DNA from: Candidatus Enterococcus huntleyi
GTDB lineage: Bacteria > Bacillota > Bacilli > Lactobacillales > Enterococcaceae
DNA: 64,000 bases
Assembly (NCBI RefSeq): GCF_009933175.1
Contig: NZ_MAEJ01000001.1
Coordinates: 208,238 to 272,237, forward strand
Reading direction: 5' to 3'
A program made the position numbers and the translations under genes. Below, piece by piece: positions 47,683 through 56,388 of the stretch (position 1 is the stretch's first letter; the number at the start of each line of letters is the position of its first letter). The notes under the pieces were generated by a model. That model did no database searches and was not told the origin of the DNA. It was given only the letters and a program-made list of their open reading frames with translations.

Positions 47683-48417
47683 ATGAATCAAGGAGTCATT
47701 TTCGTATTACATGGGCGTAAAGGGCAGGTTTCAACAAAAAATAATGCAGTTGTTCAATCGGTGATCGATGAGCTATCGGTACCCGGCAAGATTGGTTTGT
47801 TAGAAGGTGATGAGCAGACGTTGGAGGATGCGATGCAAGCGCTTCTCTCGTTGAATGTACAAGAAATATTGTTTGTGCCCGTCTTGTTATTCCCCGCTAC
47901 GCACGTCAAAGAAGATTTGCCTCAACGGGCGCAGGAATTCTTAAAAGATCAAGCTACCTATCGTATCGCTGAGCCACTAGCGACGACCGATGCTGTCGAA
48001 AACTTTTTGGTGCGTTCAATTCAAGAAGCCCGCGAAGAAGAAAACTCAGAAAAGGGGAATTCTGAAAATGCACAGCTGGAAGTTTTAGTGATTGCACACG
48101 GGACGCCTCATTATGAGGAGCCTAATCTGCAGCTGAAGCAAGTGGCGAAGAAAGTAGAAGCACGGCTTAATGTGCCAGTCTATACGGCGAATCACATCGG
48201 GGAAGAACGCTACCTAGATTTCTTAGAAGAGCATCAAGAAGGTTTGCTGATTCAGCCGTTGTTCCTGACGGACGGCTTTTTGACAAGAAAAATTCAGACA
48301 AACATTCAGGAAGCGCGCGGACAGAAAGATCGATTTTTACCGACGATGGAAGAAAGTCCGGAGTTGAAGGAAGCTATCGTAGAGAGAGTGCGTGAATTGT
48401 TATGTACCCAATCCTAG
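47683..48417 (+). CDS. sirB: Sirohydrochlorin ferrochelatase (SirB/CbiX-like)
   Basis: This is a 244-residue class II chelatase that inserts iron into sirohydrochlorin to make siroheme. It has two tandem CbiX-like halves, with metal-binding histidines in VLHGRKGQ (residue 9) and VIAHGTPHYEEPN (about 138). The ATG at 47683 lies six bases after AGGAGG; an in-frame ATG 32 codons upstream is unlikely. The end overlaps the start of sirC by 16 bases. A cobaltochelatase role is excluded only by context: the other genes lead to siroheme, not cobalamin. Confidence 0.87.
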   Translation: MNQGVIFVLHGRKGQVSTKNNAVVQSVIDELSVPGKIGLLEGDEQTLEDAMQALLSLNVQEILFVPVLLFPATHVKEDLPQRAQEFLKDQATYRIAEPLATTDAVENFLVRSIQEAREEENSEKGNSENAQLEVLVIAHGTPHYEEPNLQLKQVAKKVEARLNVPVYTANHIGEERYLDFLEEHQEGLLIQPLFLTDGFLTRKIQTNIQEARGQKDRFLPTMEESPELKEAIVERVRELLCTQS

Positions 48418-48905
48418 TCGACGTTTCAAAAATAACGATTGTCGTAGTTGGTGGCGGCAAAATTGCTACCCGGAAAATCAAATCGTTAGTGGAAGCCGGC
48501 GGACGACCGATAGTGATTGCGCCTCGGGTTTCTGATGTAATCGAAGAGTTTGCACAGAAGAAGCAAGTGATTGTGAAAAAAAGAGCGTATCGTGAAGGCG
48601 ATATTCAGCATGCTCAGATGGTTTTTATCTGTACAGATGACGAAGTGGTGAATCAGCATGTGCTTAGTGAAGTGACCCCAGAACAATTGGTCAACGACAC
48701 AACCAAACAGGAAAATAGTAACTTTTTCAACATGGCTTTTCTAAGAGAGGACCATGTCGGTGTCGGAATTACCACGTATGGCGAGTGTCCGACAGAAGCG
48801 AAACAAATCAAAGAAGAGCTCAAGGGATTTGTACAGGAAAAAGAGCAAGCGTTGAAAAAGGGTGAAGAGCTCAGAGGCATTAGAAATTCTGAAAATCGTG
48901 AATAA
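48402..48905 (+). CDS. sirC: Precorrin-2 dehydrogenase (SirC/Met8p N-terminal type)
   Basis: This 167-residue NAD-dependent enzyme oxidises precorrin-2 to sirohydrochlorin. The Rossmann loop VVVGGGKIATRKIKSLVEAG begins near residue 10, and NFFNMAFLREDHVGVGITTYG (about residues 107-127, broken by differences from the usual form) follows the CysG/Met8p pattern. It is shorter than B. subtilis YlnF-type plus chelatase fusions, since SirB supplies the chelatase. Its ATG lies inside the end of sirB, so the two are coupled. The last 40 residues are highly charged. Confidence 0.87.
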   Translation: MYPILVDVSKITIVVVGGGKIATRKIKSLVEAGGRPIVIAPRVSDVIEEFAQKKQVIVKKRAYREGDIQHAQMVFICTDDEVVNQHVLSEVTPEQLVNDTTKQENSNFFNMAFLREDHVGVGITTYGECPTEAKQIKEELKGFVQEKEQALKKGEELRGIRNSENRE

Positions 48906-48993
48906 AACACAAAAATAGACCTCAGATAAGTGTATCGACCCCCGAAAGTTAGACCAAAAAATCTAACTTTTGGAGGTCGGTATTTTTGTGTTT
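48905..48993 (+). terminator. Nested hairpin after sirC, possibly from an insertion-sequence end
   Basis: An outer stem (AAACACAAAAATA with TATTTTTGTGTTT) and GACCTC/GAGGTC enclose GAAAGTTAGA/TCTAACTTTT. The inner part, TGTATCGACCCCCGAAAGTT, looks like the terminal repeat of IS3-family (IS150 group) elements. No transposase accompanies it. It may act as a terminator. Confidence 0.5.
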
Positions 48994-49066
48994 CCAGACG
49001 TATTTTATGTAAATAAAAGTTGAGCTGAAATACTACCAAAAACTCGTAAACATCTCCCTCGAAGAA

Positions 49067-49276
49067 TTACTCGAAGTAAAATAATTCCTCGAACTTTTTA
49101 TCTAGTGTAATGCATAAAATCAAGGCTAATTTAGCGGTTGGATTGAACTGCAAGGTTTCGATCGAGCTGATGGTATTTCGCGAAACGCCAATCATTTCAG
49201 CTAACTGCGCTTGTGATAATTTGGCTTCTGCTCGGGCTTCTTTTAAATGATTGTATAAAATCAGATTATCTTTCAT
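49067..49276 (-). CDS. Small XRE-family (Cro/CI-type) regulator
   Basis: This is a 69-residue protein that is essentially a helix-turn-helix (AKLSQAQLAEMIGVSRNTIS, then SIETLQFNPTAKLALILC). The ATG at 49276 is preceded by GGTGGGA and overlaps the stop of the upstream membrane-protein gene in TAATG. A longer frame to 49324 has no ribosome binding site. It probably represses its own two-gene operon through the 24-base palindrome at 49643. Confidence 0.83.
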   Translation of the reverse strand: MKDNLILYNHLKEARAEAKLSQAQLAEMIGVSRNTISSIETLQFNPTAKLALILCITLDKKFEELFYFE

Positions 49277-49590
49277 TATTGTCCCACCGTACTCACAATA
49301 TACCAGACTAAAAATGCGAGACATAAGACGCCAGTAAGCAGTGAAAAGTATAAAGCTGAGCGATCTTTTCCTCTTTTAAATCGATAAAACGAACCTACGG
49401 ATAAGAAGATGAATAACAGAGAAGCAATGTCACCAATCGGTTGATTCACCCAATTTTTATAAATAAATAAGAGTAGTGCTAATCCGCATAATGCGAAAAA
49501 ACCTTGATCATCACTAAACTGATTGGTTTGTTCTTGCCCTTCGTCAACGCCTTCTGCTTTGTATCGTTTTAGAATGTCTTCTTTATTCAT
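49276..49590 (-). CDS. Small three-span membrane protein paired with an XRE regulator
   Basis: This is a 104-residue protein. An acidic cytosolic N-terminus (MNKEDILKRYKAEGVDEGQE) is followed by three hydrophobic segments (about 33-50, 57-72 and 81-101). The N-terminus resembles the DUF6442 family, which often sits beside an XRE regulator in Firmicutes; this match is from memory. GGAGGAG precedes the ATG at 49590. Function is unknown. It interrupts the nitrite-related genes in the opposite direction. Confidence 0.78.
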   Translation of the reverse strand: MNKEDILKRYKAEGVDEGQEQTNQFSDDQGFFALCGLALLLFIYKNWVNQPIGDIASLLFIFLSVGSFYRFKRGKDRSALYFSLLTGVLCLAFLVWYIVSTVGQ

Positions 49591-49642
49591 GATTGTCTCC
49601 TCCTTTTTTATGACAAGTTTGCTTTGCATAGTTTTGCTTTAT

Positions 49643-49666
49643 CCTTGACAAGAAAACTTGTCAAGG
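49643..49666. promoter_or_regulatory. 24-base palindromic operator of the XRE/membrane-protein operon
   Basis: CCTTGACAAG-N4-CTTGTCAAGG is perfect and lies 53 bases upstream of the leftward start. A further TGACAAG half site is at 49611. The left arm holds TTGACA in both directions, so it may cover the -35 region. Confidence 0.7.
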
Positions 49667-49776
49667 TGTCTGAAGTGGATTCTGAAAAGGTAGCGACGAT
49701 ATTGCTCGATTTCCATCATTTATCCGATCGTTCATGCCATGTTCATTTCAAAAAAGTTTTTCCATTTTATCAGATA

Positions 49777-49790
49777 TAGGGGATTCCCTA
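49777..49790. promoter_or_regulatory. NreC-type palindrome upstream of nirB
   Basis: TAGGG-GATT-CCCTA is a perfect inverted repeat 73 bases before nirB. NreC sites in staphylococci are GC-rich palindromes of this kind; I recall TAGGGN4CCCTA as the core. TATAAA/TATATT further on may be the -10 region. Confidence 0.6.
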
Positions 49791-49862
49791 ATATAAATAG
49801 CGCGAGTTATCTACTATATTGTGAAGAGGATAACAAATGAAAATTATAAAGAGGTGGACCCT

Positions 49863-52289
49863 ATGAGCGAACGTTTAGTCGTGATTGGTAACGGTATGGC
49901 CGGTGTTCGAACGGTTGAGGAAATTATTAGCCGTGATCCAGAGCGTTATGAAATTACTATTATTGGTAAAGAAGAGTACCCGAATTACAACCGAATTATG
50001 CTGTCGAATGTCTTGCAAAAGAAAATGACGGTGGATGAGATTATCACGAATCCTTATGAGTGGTATGAAGAAAATCATGTCGCGTTGATTAATCATGACC
50101 CGGCTGTCGGTGTTGATGTGGCTGACAAAGCAATCACGACTGAATCGGGCATGCGGATTCCTTATGACAAATTAATTATGGCGACTGGCTCGCATCCGTT
50201 TATTTTGCCGATTCCTGGTGCAGATAAAGAGGGTGTCGTGGCGTTTCGAACGATTGATGACACGGCGGAAATGCTGGCAGCTTCGGCTCAATATAAAAAA
50301 GCGGTCGTGATCGGCGGTGGCTTACTTGGTTTGGAAGCGGCTAAAGGGTTACAAGAGCAAGGTATGGAAGTGACCGTGGTTCATTTGGCTAAATGGCTGA
50401 TGGAAACACAGCTGGATGAAAAAGCGGGTCAGTTATTGCAAATGGAGTTGGAAGATCAAGGCTTGCATTTCTTAATGGAGCATGCGACGCAAGAAATCTT
50501 AGGCGACGAACGTGTAACCGGCTTGAAATTCGCTGACGGAACAACGATTGATACGGATCTCGTAGTGATGTCGATTGGGATTCGTCCAGCAGTTGAACTG
50601 GCTCGCGAGATGGGCTTGACGGTTAATCGTGGGATTGTCGTGGATGATTTTATGGAAACCAGCCTGCCAGATATTTATTCTGTCGGTGAATGTACCGAGC
50701 ATAATGGCGTTTGTTATGGCTTAGTTGCGCCTCTATTTGAGCAAGGAAAAGTTCTGGCGGATGTCTTGACGGGCAAAGAAGCAAAAGCTTATCAAGGGTC
50801 GACCACCTTTACTTCACTGAAAGTTTCTGGGGCTGATTTGTATTCGGCAGGAAATATTTTAAATACGGATGACATGGATAGCATCGAAGCCTATGATAGT
50901 AGCTCGAAAAAATACAAGAAGATTTTCTTGAAGGATGGCAAAATTCAGGGGATCGTTTTATATGGCGATACTGAGGATGGTAGCCGTTATTATAACATGA
51001 TGAAAAAAGGTCAAACTATCGACGATTTACAGTCAATCGCTGTCTTACAAGCCGTTGGTGAAGGCGCTGGTATGGGTGATGATGTTCTTTCATGGGATGA
51101 TGATGAAACGGTCTGTGGCTGTAATGGCGTGTCGAAAGGCGATATTTTACGGAATATTCGCGAAAAAGGCTTAACTAGCGTAGCAGAGGTTGGAAAAGTG
51201 ACCAAAGCTGGTACTTCTTGTGGAAAATGTAAGCCACAGGTTCAAACGTTATTAGAAAGTGAACTAGGCGATGCCGTGACGACTGCTTCTGGGATTTGTG
51301 CCTGTACTGATCTGAATCGTGACCAAGTCGTGACGCAAATTTATGCCAAACATTTGACCAGCACGAAGGAAGTTTTTGAAGCGTTGGATTGGAAAAATCC
51401 TGAAGGCTGTTCGAAATGTCGTCCAGCAGTCAACTTCTATTTGAATGTCGCTTGGCCGTTAGAGCATGAAGATGAGCGGGAATCGCGAGTTGTGAACGAA
51501 CGGATGCACGCCAATATTCAAAAAGACGGAAAATTCTCAGTCATTCCAAGAATGCGTGGTGGACAAACAACGCCGCAACAATTGATGAAGTTGGCGCAAG
51601 TAGCTGAAAAATATCAAGTACCACTAGTCAAAGTGACTGGTTCACAACGGATCGGTTTATATGGCGTCAAAAAATCAGACTTGCCAAAAATTTGGGAAGA
51701 ATTGGATATGGTTTCAGCACAAGCTTACGGAAAAGTTTTCCGTTCAGTTAAAACCTGTGTTGGTAAGAGTTTCTGCCGTTTTGGTACCCAAGATACGATG
51801 GGCCTAGGCGTTAAGCTAGAAGAGCGTTTTGAATATATCGATACCCCGCACAAATTTAAAGTCGGCGTTTCTGGTTGTCCAAGAAGCTGTGTCGAATCTG
51901 CTGTGAAGGATTTCGGAATCATTGGGGTCGAAAATGGTTTCCAAATCATGATTGGCGGAAATGGTGGAACAGACTTGGTTGAAGCACAACTCTTAACGAC
52001 TGCCGAAACCGAAGAAGAAGTCATCGATATTTGTGGCGCGATGTTGCAATACTATCGTGAAACAGGTATTTACGGCGAAAGAACAGCGCCATGGGTCGAA
52101 CGAATGGGCTTTGAGAATGTCAAAACCGTCTTACTAGATGCCGAAAAACGCCAAGAATTATGGACAGCTTTGGATAAAGCAACTGAGGCAAAAGGCCGCA
52201 AAGATCCTTGGGGACCGATTACTAAAGATGTCGATTTACGTGAAAAAATGTATACGATTGAAAATCCTGAAGTCGTGGGAGGCAGATAA
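49863..52289 (+). CDS. nirB: NAD(P)H-dependent nitrite reductase, large subunit
   Basis: NirB reduces nitrite to ammonium in the cytosol with NADH. The 808-residue protein has an FAD/NAD(P)H reductase part (about 1-320, LVVIGNGMAGVRTVEEI), two BFD-like 2Fe-2S domains (VCGCNGVSK with CGKCKPQ, about 420-470; then ICACTD with CSKCRP), and a nitrite/sulfite reductase part with the 4Fe-4S/siroheme cysteines in TCVGKSFCRFG and GVSGCPRSC (about 635-680). The ATG at 49863 follows AGAGGTGG; an upstream in-frame ATG at 49821 is less likely. It needs the siroheme made by the cobA, sirC and sirB products encoded nearby. Confidence 0.96.
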   Translation: MSERLVVIGNGMAGVRTVEEIISRDPERYEITIIGKEEYPNYNRIMLSNVLQKKMTVDEIITNPYEWYEENHVALINHDPAVGVDVADKAITTESGMRIPYDKLIMATGSHPFILPIPGADKEGVVAFRTIDDTAEMLAASAQYKKAVVIGGGLLGLEAAKGLQEQGMEVTVVHLAKWLMETQLDEKAGQLLQMELEDQGLHFLMEHATQEILGDERVTGLKFADGTTIDTDLVVMSIGIRPAVELAREMGLTVNRGIVVDDFMETSLPDIYSVGECTEHNGVCYGLVAPLFEQGKVLADVLTGKEAKAYQGSTTFTSLKVSGADLYSAGNILNTDDMDSIEAYDSSSKKYKKIFLKDGKIQGIVLYGDTEDGSRYYNMMKKGQTIDDLQSIAVLQAVGEGAGMGDDVLSWDDDETVCGCNGVSKGDILRNIREKGLTSVAEVGKVTKAGTSCGKCKPQVQTLLESELGDAVTTASGICACTDLNRDQVVTQIYAKHLTSTKEVFEALDWKNPEGCSKCRPAVNFYLNVAWPLEHEDERESRVVNERMHANIQKDGKFSVIPRMRGGQTTPQQLMKLAQVAEKYQVPLVKVTGSQRIGLYGVKKSDLPKIWEELDMVSAQAYGKVFRSVKTCVGKSFCRFGTQDTMGLGVKLEERFEYIDTPHKFKVGVSGCPRSCVESAVKDFGIIGVENGFQIMIGGNGGTDLVEAQLLTTAETEEEVIDICGAMLQYYRETGIYGERTAPWVERMGFENVKTVLLDAEKRQELWTALDKATEAKGRKDPWGPITKDVDLREKMYTIENPEVVGGR

Positions 52290-52290
52290 A

Positions 52291-52596
52291 ATGACAAAAG
52301 TATTGGCTACTAAAAAATCAAAATTAATTCCTCGCGTCGGTCGCTTAGTCACGATTGATGAGAAGAAGATTGCTATTTTTGAAACAACGGATGGACAAGT
52401 CTATGCGATAGAAGATTACTGCCCGTTGACGGAATCACCAATTTTAGAAGGCATTGTCTCAGGAGAATTCCTGTATGAACCGATGCGAGAATACAAAATT
52501 TCATTGGTGACAGGAGAAATTCAAGAGCCTGATGAAGGACAACTAACCGTTTATCCTGTGACGATTGACGGTGACGACATCTATCTGGAGGTGTAG
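52291..52596 (+). CDS. nirD: Nitrite reductase small subunit NirD
   Basis: This is a 101-residue Rieske-fold small subunit beginning one base after the nirB stop, preceded by GGGAGG. NirD proteins share the Rieske fold, but many lack the cluster ligands. Here the usual CxH and CxxH pairs are replaced (YCPLTESPIL and FLYEPMREYKI), so no 2Fe-2S cluster is expected. It probably stabilises NirB. Identity rests on fold, size and position. Confidence 0.87.
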   Translation: MTKVLATKKSKLIPRVGRLVTIDEKKIAIFETTDGQVYAIEDYCPLTESPILEGIVSGEFLYEPMREYKISLVTGEIQEPDEGQLTVYPVTIDGDDIYLEV

Positions 52597-52598
52597 TC

Positions 52599-53558
52599 AT
52601 GATCTCTTTTGTTGGTGCTGGTCCAGGAGATATTGAGTTACTGACAGTCAAGGGGCAACGCTTGTTGGAGACAGCCGATGCGGTGATTTACGACCGCTTG
52701 GCTAATCCACTGTTATTGTTTCATTGCAAAAAGACCTGTGATTTCTTCTATGTTGGCAAAACACCGTACCAACCTTCCATGAAGCAAGCTGAAATTAATC
52801 AGTTACTCAGTGAAACGCCGAAAAACTATCAACGGGTGGTTCGCCTAAAAGGCGGCGACCCGGAGATTTTCGGGCGCTTAACCGAAGAATTAGAAGTCGT
52901 GACCGCTTTAGGTTATCCTTTTGAGATTGTGCCAGGCATTACCGCAGCTAGTGGCAGTGCCGCTTATAACGGACTTTCGCTCACCAAACGTGGGATTGCT
53001 CGCGGCGTGACATTTTTGACTGGCTACGTCCAAGAAAATCAAGTCAATCAAGTAATGGAATTACCGAAAGAACAAACTTTGTGCTTATACATGGGCATTG
53101 AAGCTTTGAAAAGCTGGATACCTCAATTAAAAAATAGCCCAGCCAAAGATTGCAAACTAGCAGTCATTGAATGGGGGACTTTAGGTCGGCAACGTAGTGT
53201 CTTTGGCACCGTTGAGACTATCGAAAAAGAATTAGCAGACAAACAAATTCAGAATCCGGCGATGATTTTGATGGGCGATGCAATCGATGAAGCGTCAGCT
53301 TATCCGTGGTTCGAGGAACTAGACTATGTGAAAGAACGTATCTTAATCGTTTCAACTGAAGTACCGACAATGGCGGAGCTGGTGGAATATACCAGTCAAG
53401 GCGCTGATCTTTGGTGGCAACAAGTCGGGCCAACCCGTGATACACGCTTTGATGAGATTACACAACGTATCAAAAAAGACGGCAACTTCTCGACACTCTT
53501 GTTCAAAAGTGAACAAGCGGAAATGTTTTATCGAGAAGAAATGGAAACTGATAAGTAA
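52599..53558 (+). CDS. cobA: Uroporphyrinogen-III C-methyltransferase
   Basis: This 319-residue protein methylates uroporphyrinogen III twice with SAM to give precorrin-2, the first committed step to siroheme. Hallmarks are SFVGAGPGDIELLTVKG at the start, YDRLANPLL and VVRLKGGDPEIFGR (about residue 82), and PGITAASG (about 108). The last 75 residues (from about 245, ERILIVSTEVPTMAELVEYT) go beyond the usual SUMT length of about 250 and form an extra domain I do not recognise. It starts two bases after nirD, in the same operon. Confidence 0.93.
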   Translation: MISFVGAGPGDIELLTVKGQRLLETADAVIYDRLANPLLLFHCKKTCDFFYVGKTPYQPSMKQAEINQLLSETPKNYQRVVRLKGGDPEIFGRLTEELEVVTALGYPFEIVPGITAASGSAAYNGLSLTKRGIARGVTFLTGYVQENQVNQVMELPKEQTLCLYMGIEALKSWIPQLKNSPAKDCKLAVIEWGTLGRQRSVFGTVETIEKELADKQIQNPAMILMGDAIDEASAYPWFEELDYVKERILIVSTEVPTMAELVEYTSQGADLWWQQVGPTRDTRFDEITQRIKKDGNFSTLLFKSEQAEMFYREEMETDK

Positions 53559-53761
53559 GCAGTATCCGAAAATAAAAGTTAGCTAGTTTGTTTCAATTAG
53601 TTTAATCGAACGATTGAACAGAAAAAACACCAAAAAGTTTAAACAGACACTCATAACTAAATGTATATCAGAAGGTAAAAATACAGATAATTTAAGATAA
53701 ATCAAAGCTAAAATAAAAATCAAAATAGAAGAAAATGATCGAATAAAGGAGCGTAAATTTT

Positions 53762-54541
53762 ATGTCTTTATCACCAAAGGAATTAGTCGATGATGCGATT
53801 AGTAGAGGGAAAGCGAAGGCTAATTATAGTGTATTAACGACGGCTGTGTTGGCTATTATGGCAGGAGTATTTATTGGGCTTGCCGGAGTGGCGATGATTC
53901 GCACGATGGGCTCAATGCCGAAAGAGTGGGGGACCTTGGTTAATTTGTTGGGTGCGTTGATCTTCCCTTTTGGACTTATTTGTTTATTATTAGTTGGTGG
54001 CGAATTAGTGACGGGCAATATGTTGGCTGTTTCGATGGCGTTGTATGCCAAAGAAATCAGCTTGAAGCAGTGGGCTCGGAACATGTTTTTAGTGACGGTC
54101 TTTAACTTAGTTGGCGCAGTGGCTGTAGCGGTCTTTTTCGGCTACTTTTCTAATACGCTACAAGGACCTTTTGTTGAACGGACGATCGCTGTGGCTGCTG
54201 GCAGAATCGCGGATGCTCCGATGGCTACTTTTTTATCGGCGGTGGCTTGTAACATTTTAGTCTGTACCGGCGTTTATATGAGTTTTGCGGCGAAAGATTT
54301 TATCGGCAAAATTGTCGGTATCATGCTACCAATTACTGGGTTTGTGATTGCTGGTTATCAGCACGTGGTGGCCAATATGTTCTTATTAGCAGCTGGCTAC
54401 TTGGCGGGTGGCGTGACTTTGAGCCAATTTTCAATCAATATGGTGGTTGTCTGGTTAGGAAATTTAGTCGGTGGCGGCGGAATTCTTGCTGGCATGTACT
54501 TCTTAGCCTTTAAAGTAGGAATGAAAGAGACGCCTAAATAG
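53762..54541 (+). CDS. nirC: Nitrite transporter (FNT family, NirC-like)
   Basis: This 259-residue, six-span FNT channel has VGGELVTGNMLAVS (about residue 78) and a late NLVGGGGILAGMYF segment. It is a paralogue of the protein at 31935. Its place between cobA and hemC in the nitrite reductase island makes nitrite the likely anion. AAAGGAG precedes the start. The 203 bases before it show no clear terminator, so it may be read from nirB or from its own promoter. Confidence 0.9.
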   Translation: MSLSPKELVDDAISRGKAKANYSVLTTAVLAIMAGVFIGLAGVAMIRTMGSMPKEWGTLVNLLGALIFPFGLICLLLVGGELVTGNMLAVSMALYAKEISLKQWARNMFLVTVFNLVGAVAVAVFFGYFSNTLQGPFVERTIAVAAGRIADAPMATFLSAVACNILVCTGVYMSFAAKDFIGKIVGIMLPITGFVIAGYQHVVANMFLLAAGYLAGGVTLSQFSINMVVVWLGNLVGGGGILAGMYFLAFKVGMKETPK

Positions 54542-54702
54542 AATCCGAGTTGCGTTCCAATTAAGTTCAAATTGAGTTAAAGCTGAGTTCAAGTTGAATT
54601 AAATCGATATGAATTGTACGGAAGCAGAACTAGTTGAAAAAATGGCGGACTCTTCTATAATAGGAAGAAGTAGCAGAAATATGCATGTGGGAAGTGGAGA
54701 TA

Positions 54703-55581
54703 ATGAGAACGTTGAAGGTTGGTAGTCGAAAAAGTGCGCTGGCGATGAAGCAGACGCAGTTAGTGGTGGACGCAATTAAAGAAAATCATCCGGAATGCTC
54801 GTTCGAAATTATCGGCATTTCAACCAAAGGGGATCGTTTGCAGCAAGTCCCTTTAGCGCAAATCGGCGGGTCAGGCGTTTTCGTCAAAGAGGTAGAACAT
54901 CAATTGCAAGAAGGCCTGATTGATTTTGCAGTGCATAGTCTGAAAGATATGCCAGCCATTTTACCTGACGATTTGATGCTAGCAGCGACACCTAAGCGCG
55001 CGACGCCATTTGACTGTCTCATCTTGCAGGACAAAGAAAGCTTAGCTCAGGAAGAGCCATTATTAATCGGCACTAGTAGCGTCAGAAGAGCCAAACAATT
55101 AGCAGAGGCCTATCCGCAAATGACCTTCACACCAATCCGCGGCAAGATCGAAACACGCATACAAAAAATGACAACAGAGAATTTAGATGGGACAGTTTTG
55201 GCCTGTGCCGGACTGGAACGTTTGGACTATTTTGATAGACTGCCCGCCTATAAAGTTTTGACGCCAGAGGTTTGTGTACCGGCTGTCGGGCAAGGAATAT
55301 TAGGTGTGGAATGTCGCAAAGAGGATACCGAGCTGATTCAGTTATTAGCGGGAATTACCCATCAAGAAACCCATGAAGCCGCGCAAGCCGAGCGACAATT
55401 TCTACGGCGAATGGATGGGAATTGTGAGATTCCGTTAGGCGGCTATGCAGAAAAATCAGGCGATGAATGGATTTTTCATGCTTATTTAGCCAAGGATCGT
55501 TCAGCAGAAGGACGCTATCTTCGATTGGTCGGAGCAAATGCCTTTGAGTTAGCGAATCAGGCGGCAGATGAATTGCTGTAA
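54703..55581 (+). CDS. hemC: Hydroxymethylbilane synthase
   Basis: This 292-residue enzyme joins four porphobilinogen units into hydroxymethylbilane. VGSRKSALAMKQT at the start and Cys241 in DGNCEIPLGG, which carries the dipyrromethane cofactor, identify it. The ATG at 54703 follows GTGGAG; an in-frame ATG six codons earlier is less likely. It is followed by hemD. In this setting it feeds siroheme rather than heme; no later heme genes are seen. Confidence 0.94.
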   Translation: MRTLKVGSRKSALAMKQTQLVVDAIKENHPECSFEIIGISTKGDRLQQVPLAQIGGSGVFVKEVEHQLQEGLIDFAVHSLKDMPAILPDDLMLAATPKRATPFDCLILQDKESLAQEEPLLIGTSSVRRAKQLAEAYPQMTFTPIRGKIETRIQKMTTENLDGTVLACAGLERLDYFDRLPAYKVLTPEVCVPAVGQGILGVECRKEDTELIQLLAGITHQETHEAAQAERQFLRRMDGNCEIPLGGYAEKSGDEWIFHAYLAKDRSAEGRYLRLVGANAFELANQAADELL

Positions 55582-55596
55582 GTGGGGGTTAAGATA

Positions 55597-56271
55597 ATGA
55601 GTAAACCAACAATTCTCTTAACTAGAGCCGAAACTTTGAATACGGCGGATCAAGAATTTTTTGAGCAAATGGGCTACCAAACGCAGATTATTCCATTGGC
55701 TGAGATTGTTCAACTTCCTTTGAGTCAGCGAGCTGTGAAGAATCTTAGAAATGCAGAATGGCTCTTTTTCACGAGTCAAGCACCGGTGCTCTCGGTGTTG
55801 AAACAGGCCAATAAGGCGAGTAAGGTCGCAGTGATTGGCAAGAAAACGGCGGCGATAGTCAGGAATTCTGGATTTTCAGTGGATTTTATCAGCCCAATTG
55901 AGACAAAGGCAGCGATGGTTTCAGCTTGGAAAGAGCATTATCCAGAGAGCACCACAATTTTTTATGCCAAAAGTCAATTAGCGGATACGTATGTGGCGCA
56001 GCAACTGGTTGGAAATTATACAGTCTATGCGCAGACAACTTACGAGAATCGTTTGCCAGAAGTAGCAGCAAGTCGGCTTCAAAAAATGCAGCAAGTAAAA
56101 GCAATTCAAGCGGTGTACTTAACGAGTCCATCAGCTTGGCGACGATTTCGTTCTATATATCAGGGTGAAATAAAAGAGCTTCAACTGATTGCGATTGGTC
56201 CAACGACACAACAAGCAATTCAGCAAGACGGTTTCCAGGCAATTCGTAAGGACCAGATGAAATTAGGCTAA
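55597..56271 (+). CDS. hemD: Uroporphyrinogen-III synthase
   Basis: This 224-residue protein of the HemD family closes hydroxymethylbilane to uroporphyrinogen III. HemD proteins diverge strongly. The pattern here (NAEWLFFTSQAPVLSVL, VAVIGKKTAAIVRNSGF, AVYLTSPSAWRRF, LIAIGPTTQQAI) fits the two-lobed fold. The ATG at 55597 lies after GTGGGGG and 15 bases after hemC. A strong terminator follows. Confidence 0.88.
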   Translation: MSKPTILLTRAETLNTADQEFFEQMGYQTQIIPLAEIVQLPLSQRAVKNLRNAEWLFFTSQAPVLSVLKQANKASKVAVIGKKTAAIVRNSGFSVDFISPIETKAAMVSAWKEHYPESTTIFYAKSQLADTYVAQQLVGNYTVYAQTTYENRLPEVAASRLQKMQQVKAIQAVYLTSPSAWRRFRSIYQGEIKELQLIAIGPTTQQAIQQDGFQAIRKDQMKLG

Positions 56272-56338
56272 AGTTGTGCGAGTAGAGCGGAAAAAAAGAT
56301 TTATACGTTTAAAAAGCACGCAAGATAAGAGCATTATA

Positions 56339-56388
56339 AAAAGAACGCTCGACTGAGAGGGAAAACCATCAGTCGGGCGTTCTTTTTG
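56339..56388 (+). terminator. Terminator after hemD
   Basis: AAAGAACGCTCGACTGA pairs almost perfectly with 56371-56386 around a 14-base loop and ends in TTTTT. Confidence 0.9.

Noticed and set aside
49021-49083. Short rightward coding-like tail (ELKYYQKLVNISLEELLEVK) opposite the XRE gene
   Set aside because: Stops lie just upstream and it overlaps the end of a well-supported leftward gene, so it is probably a chance open frame or a tiny remnant.
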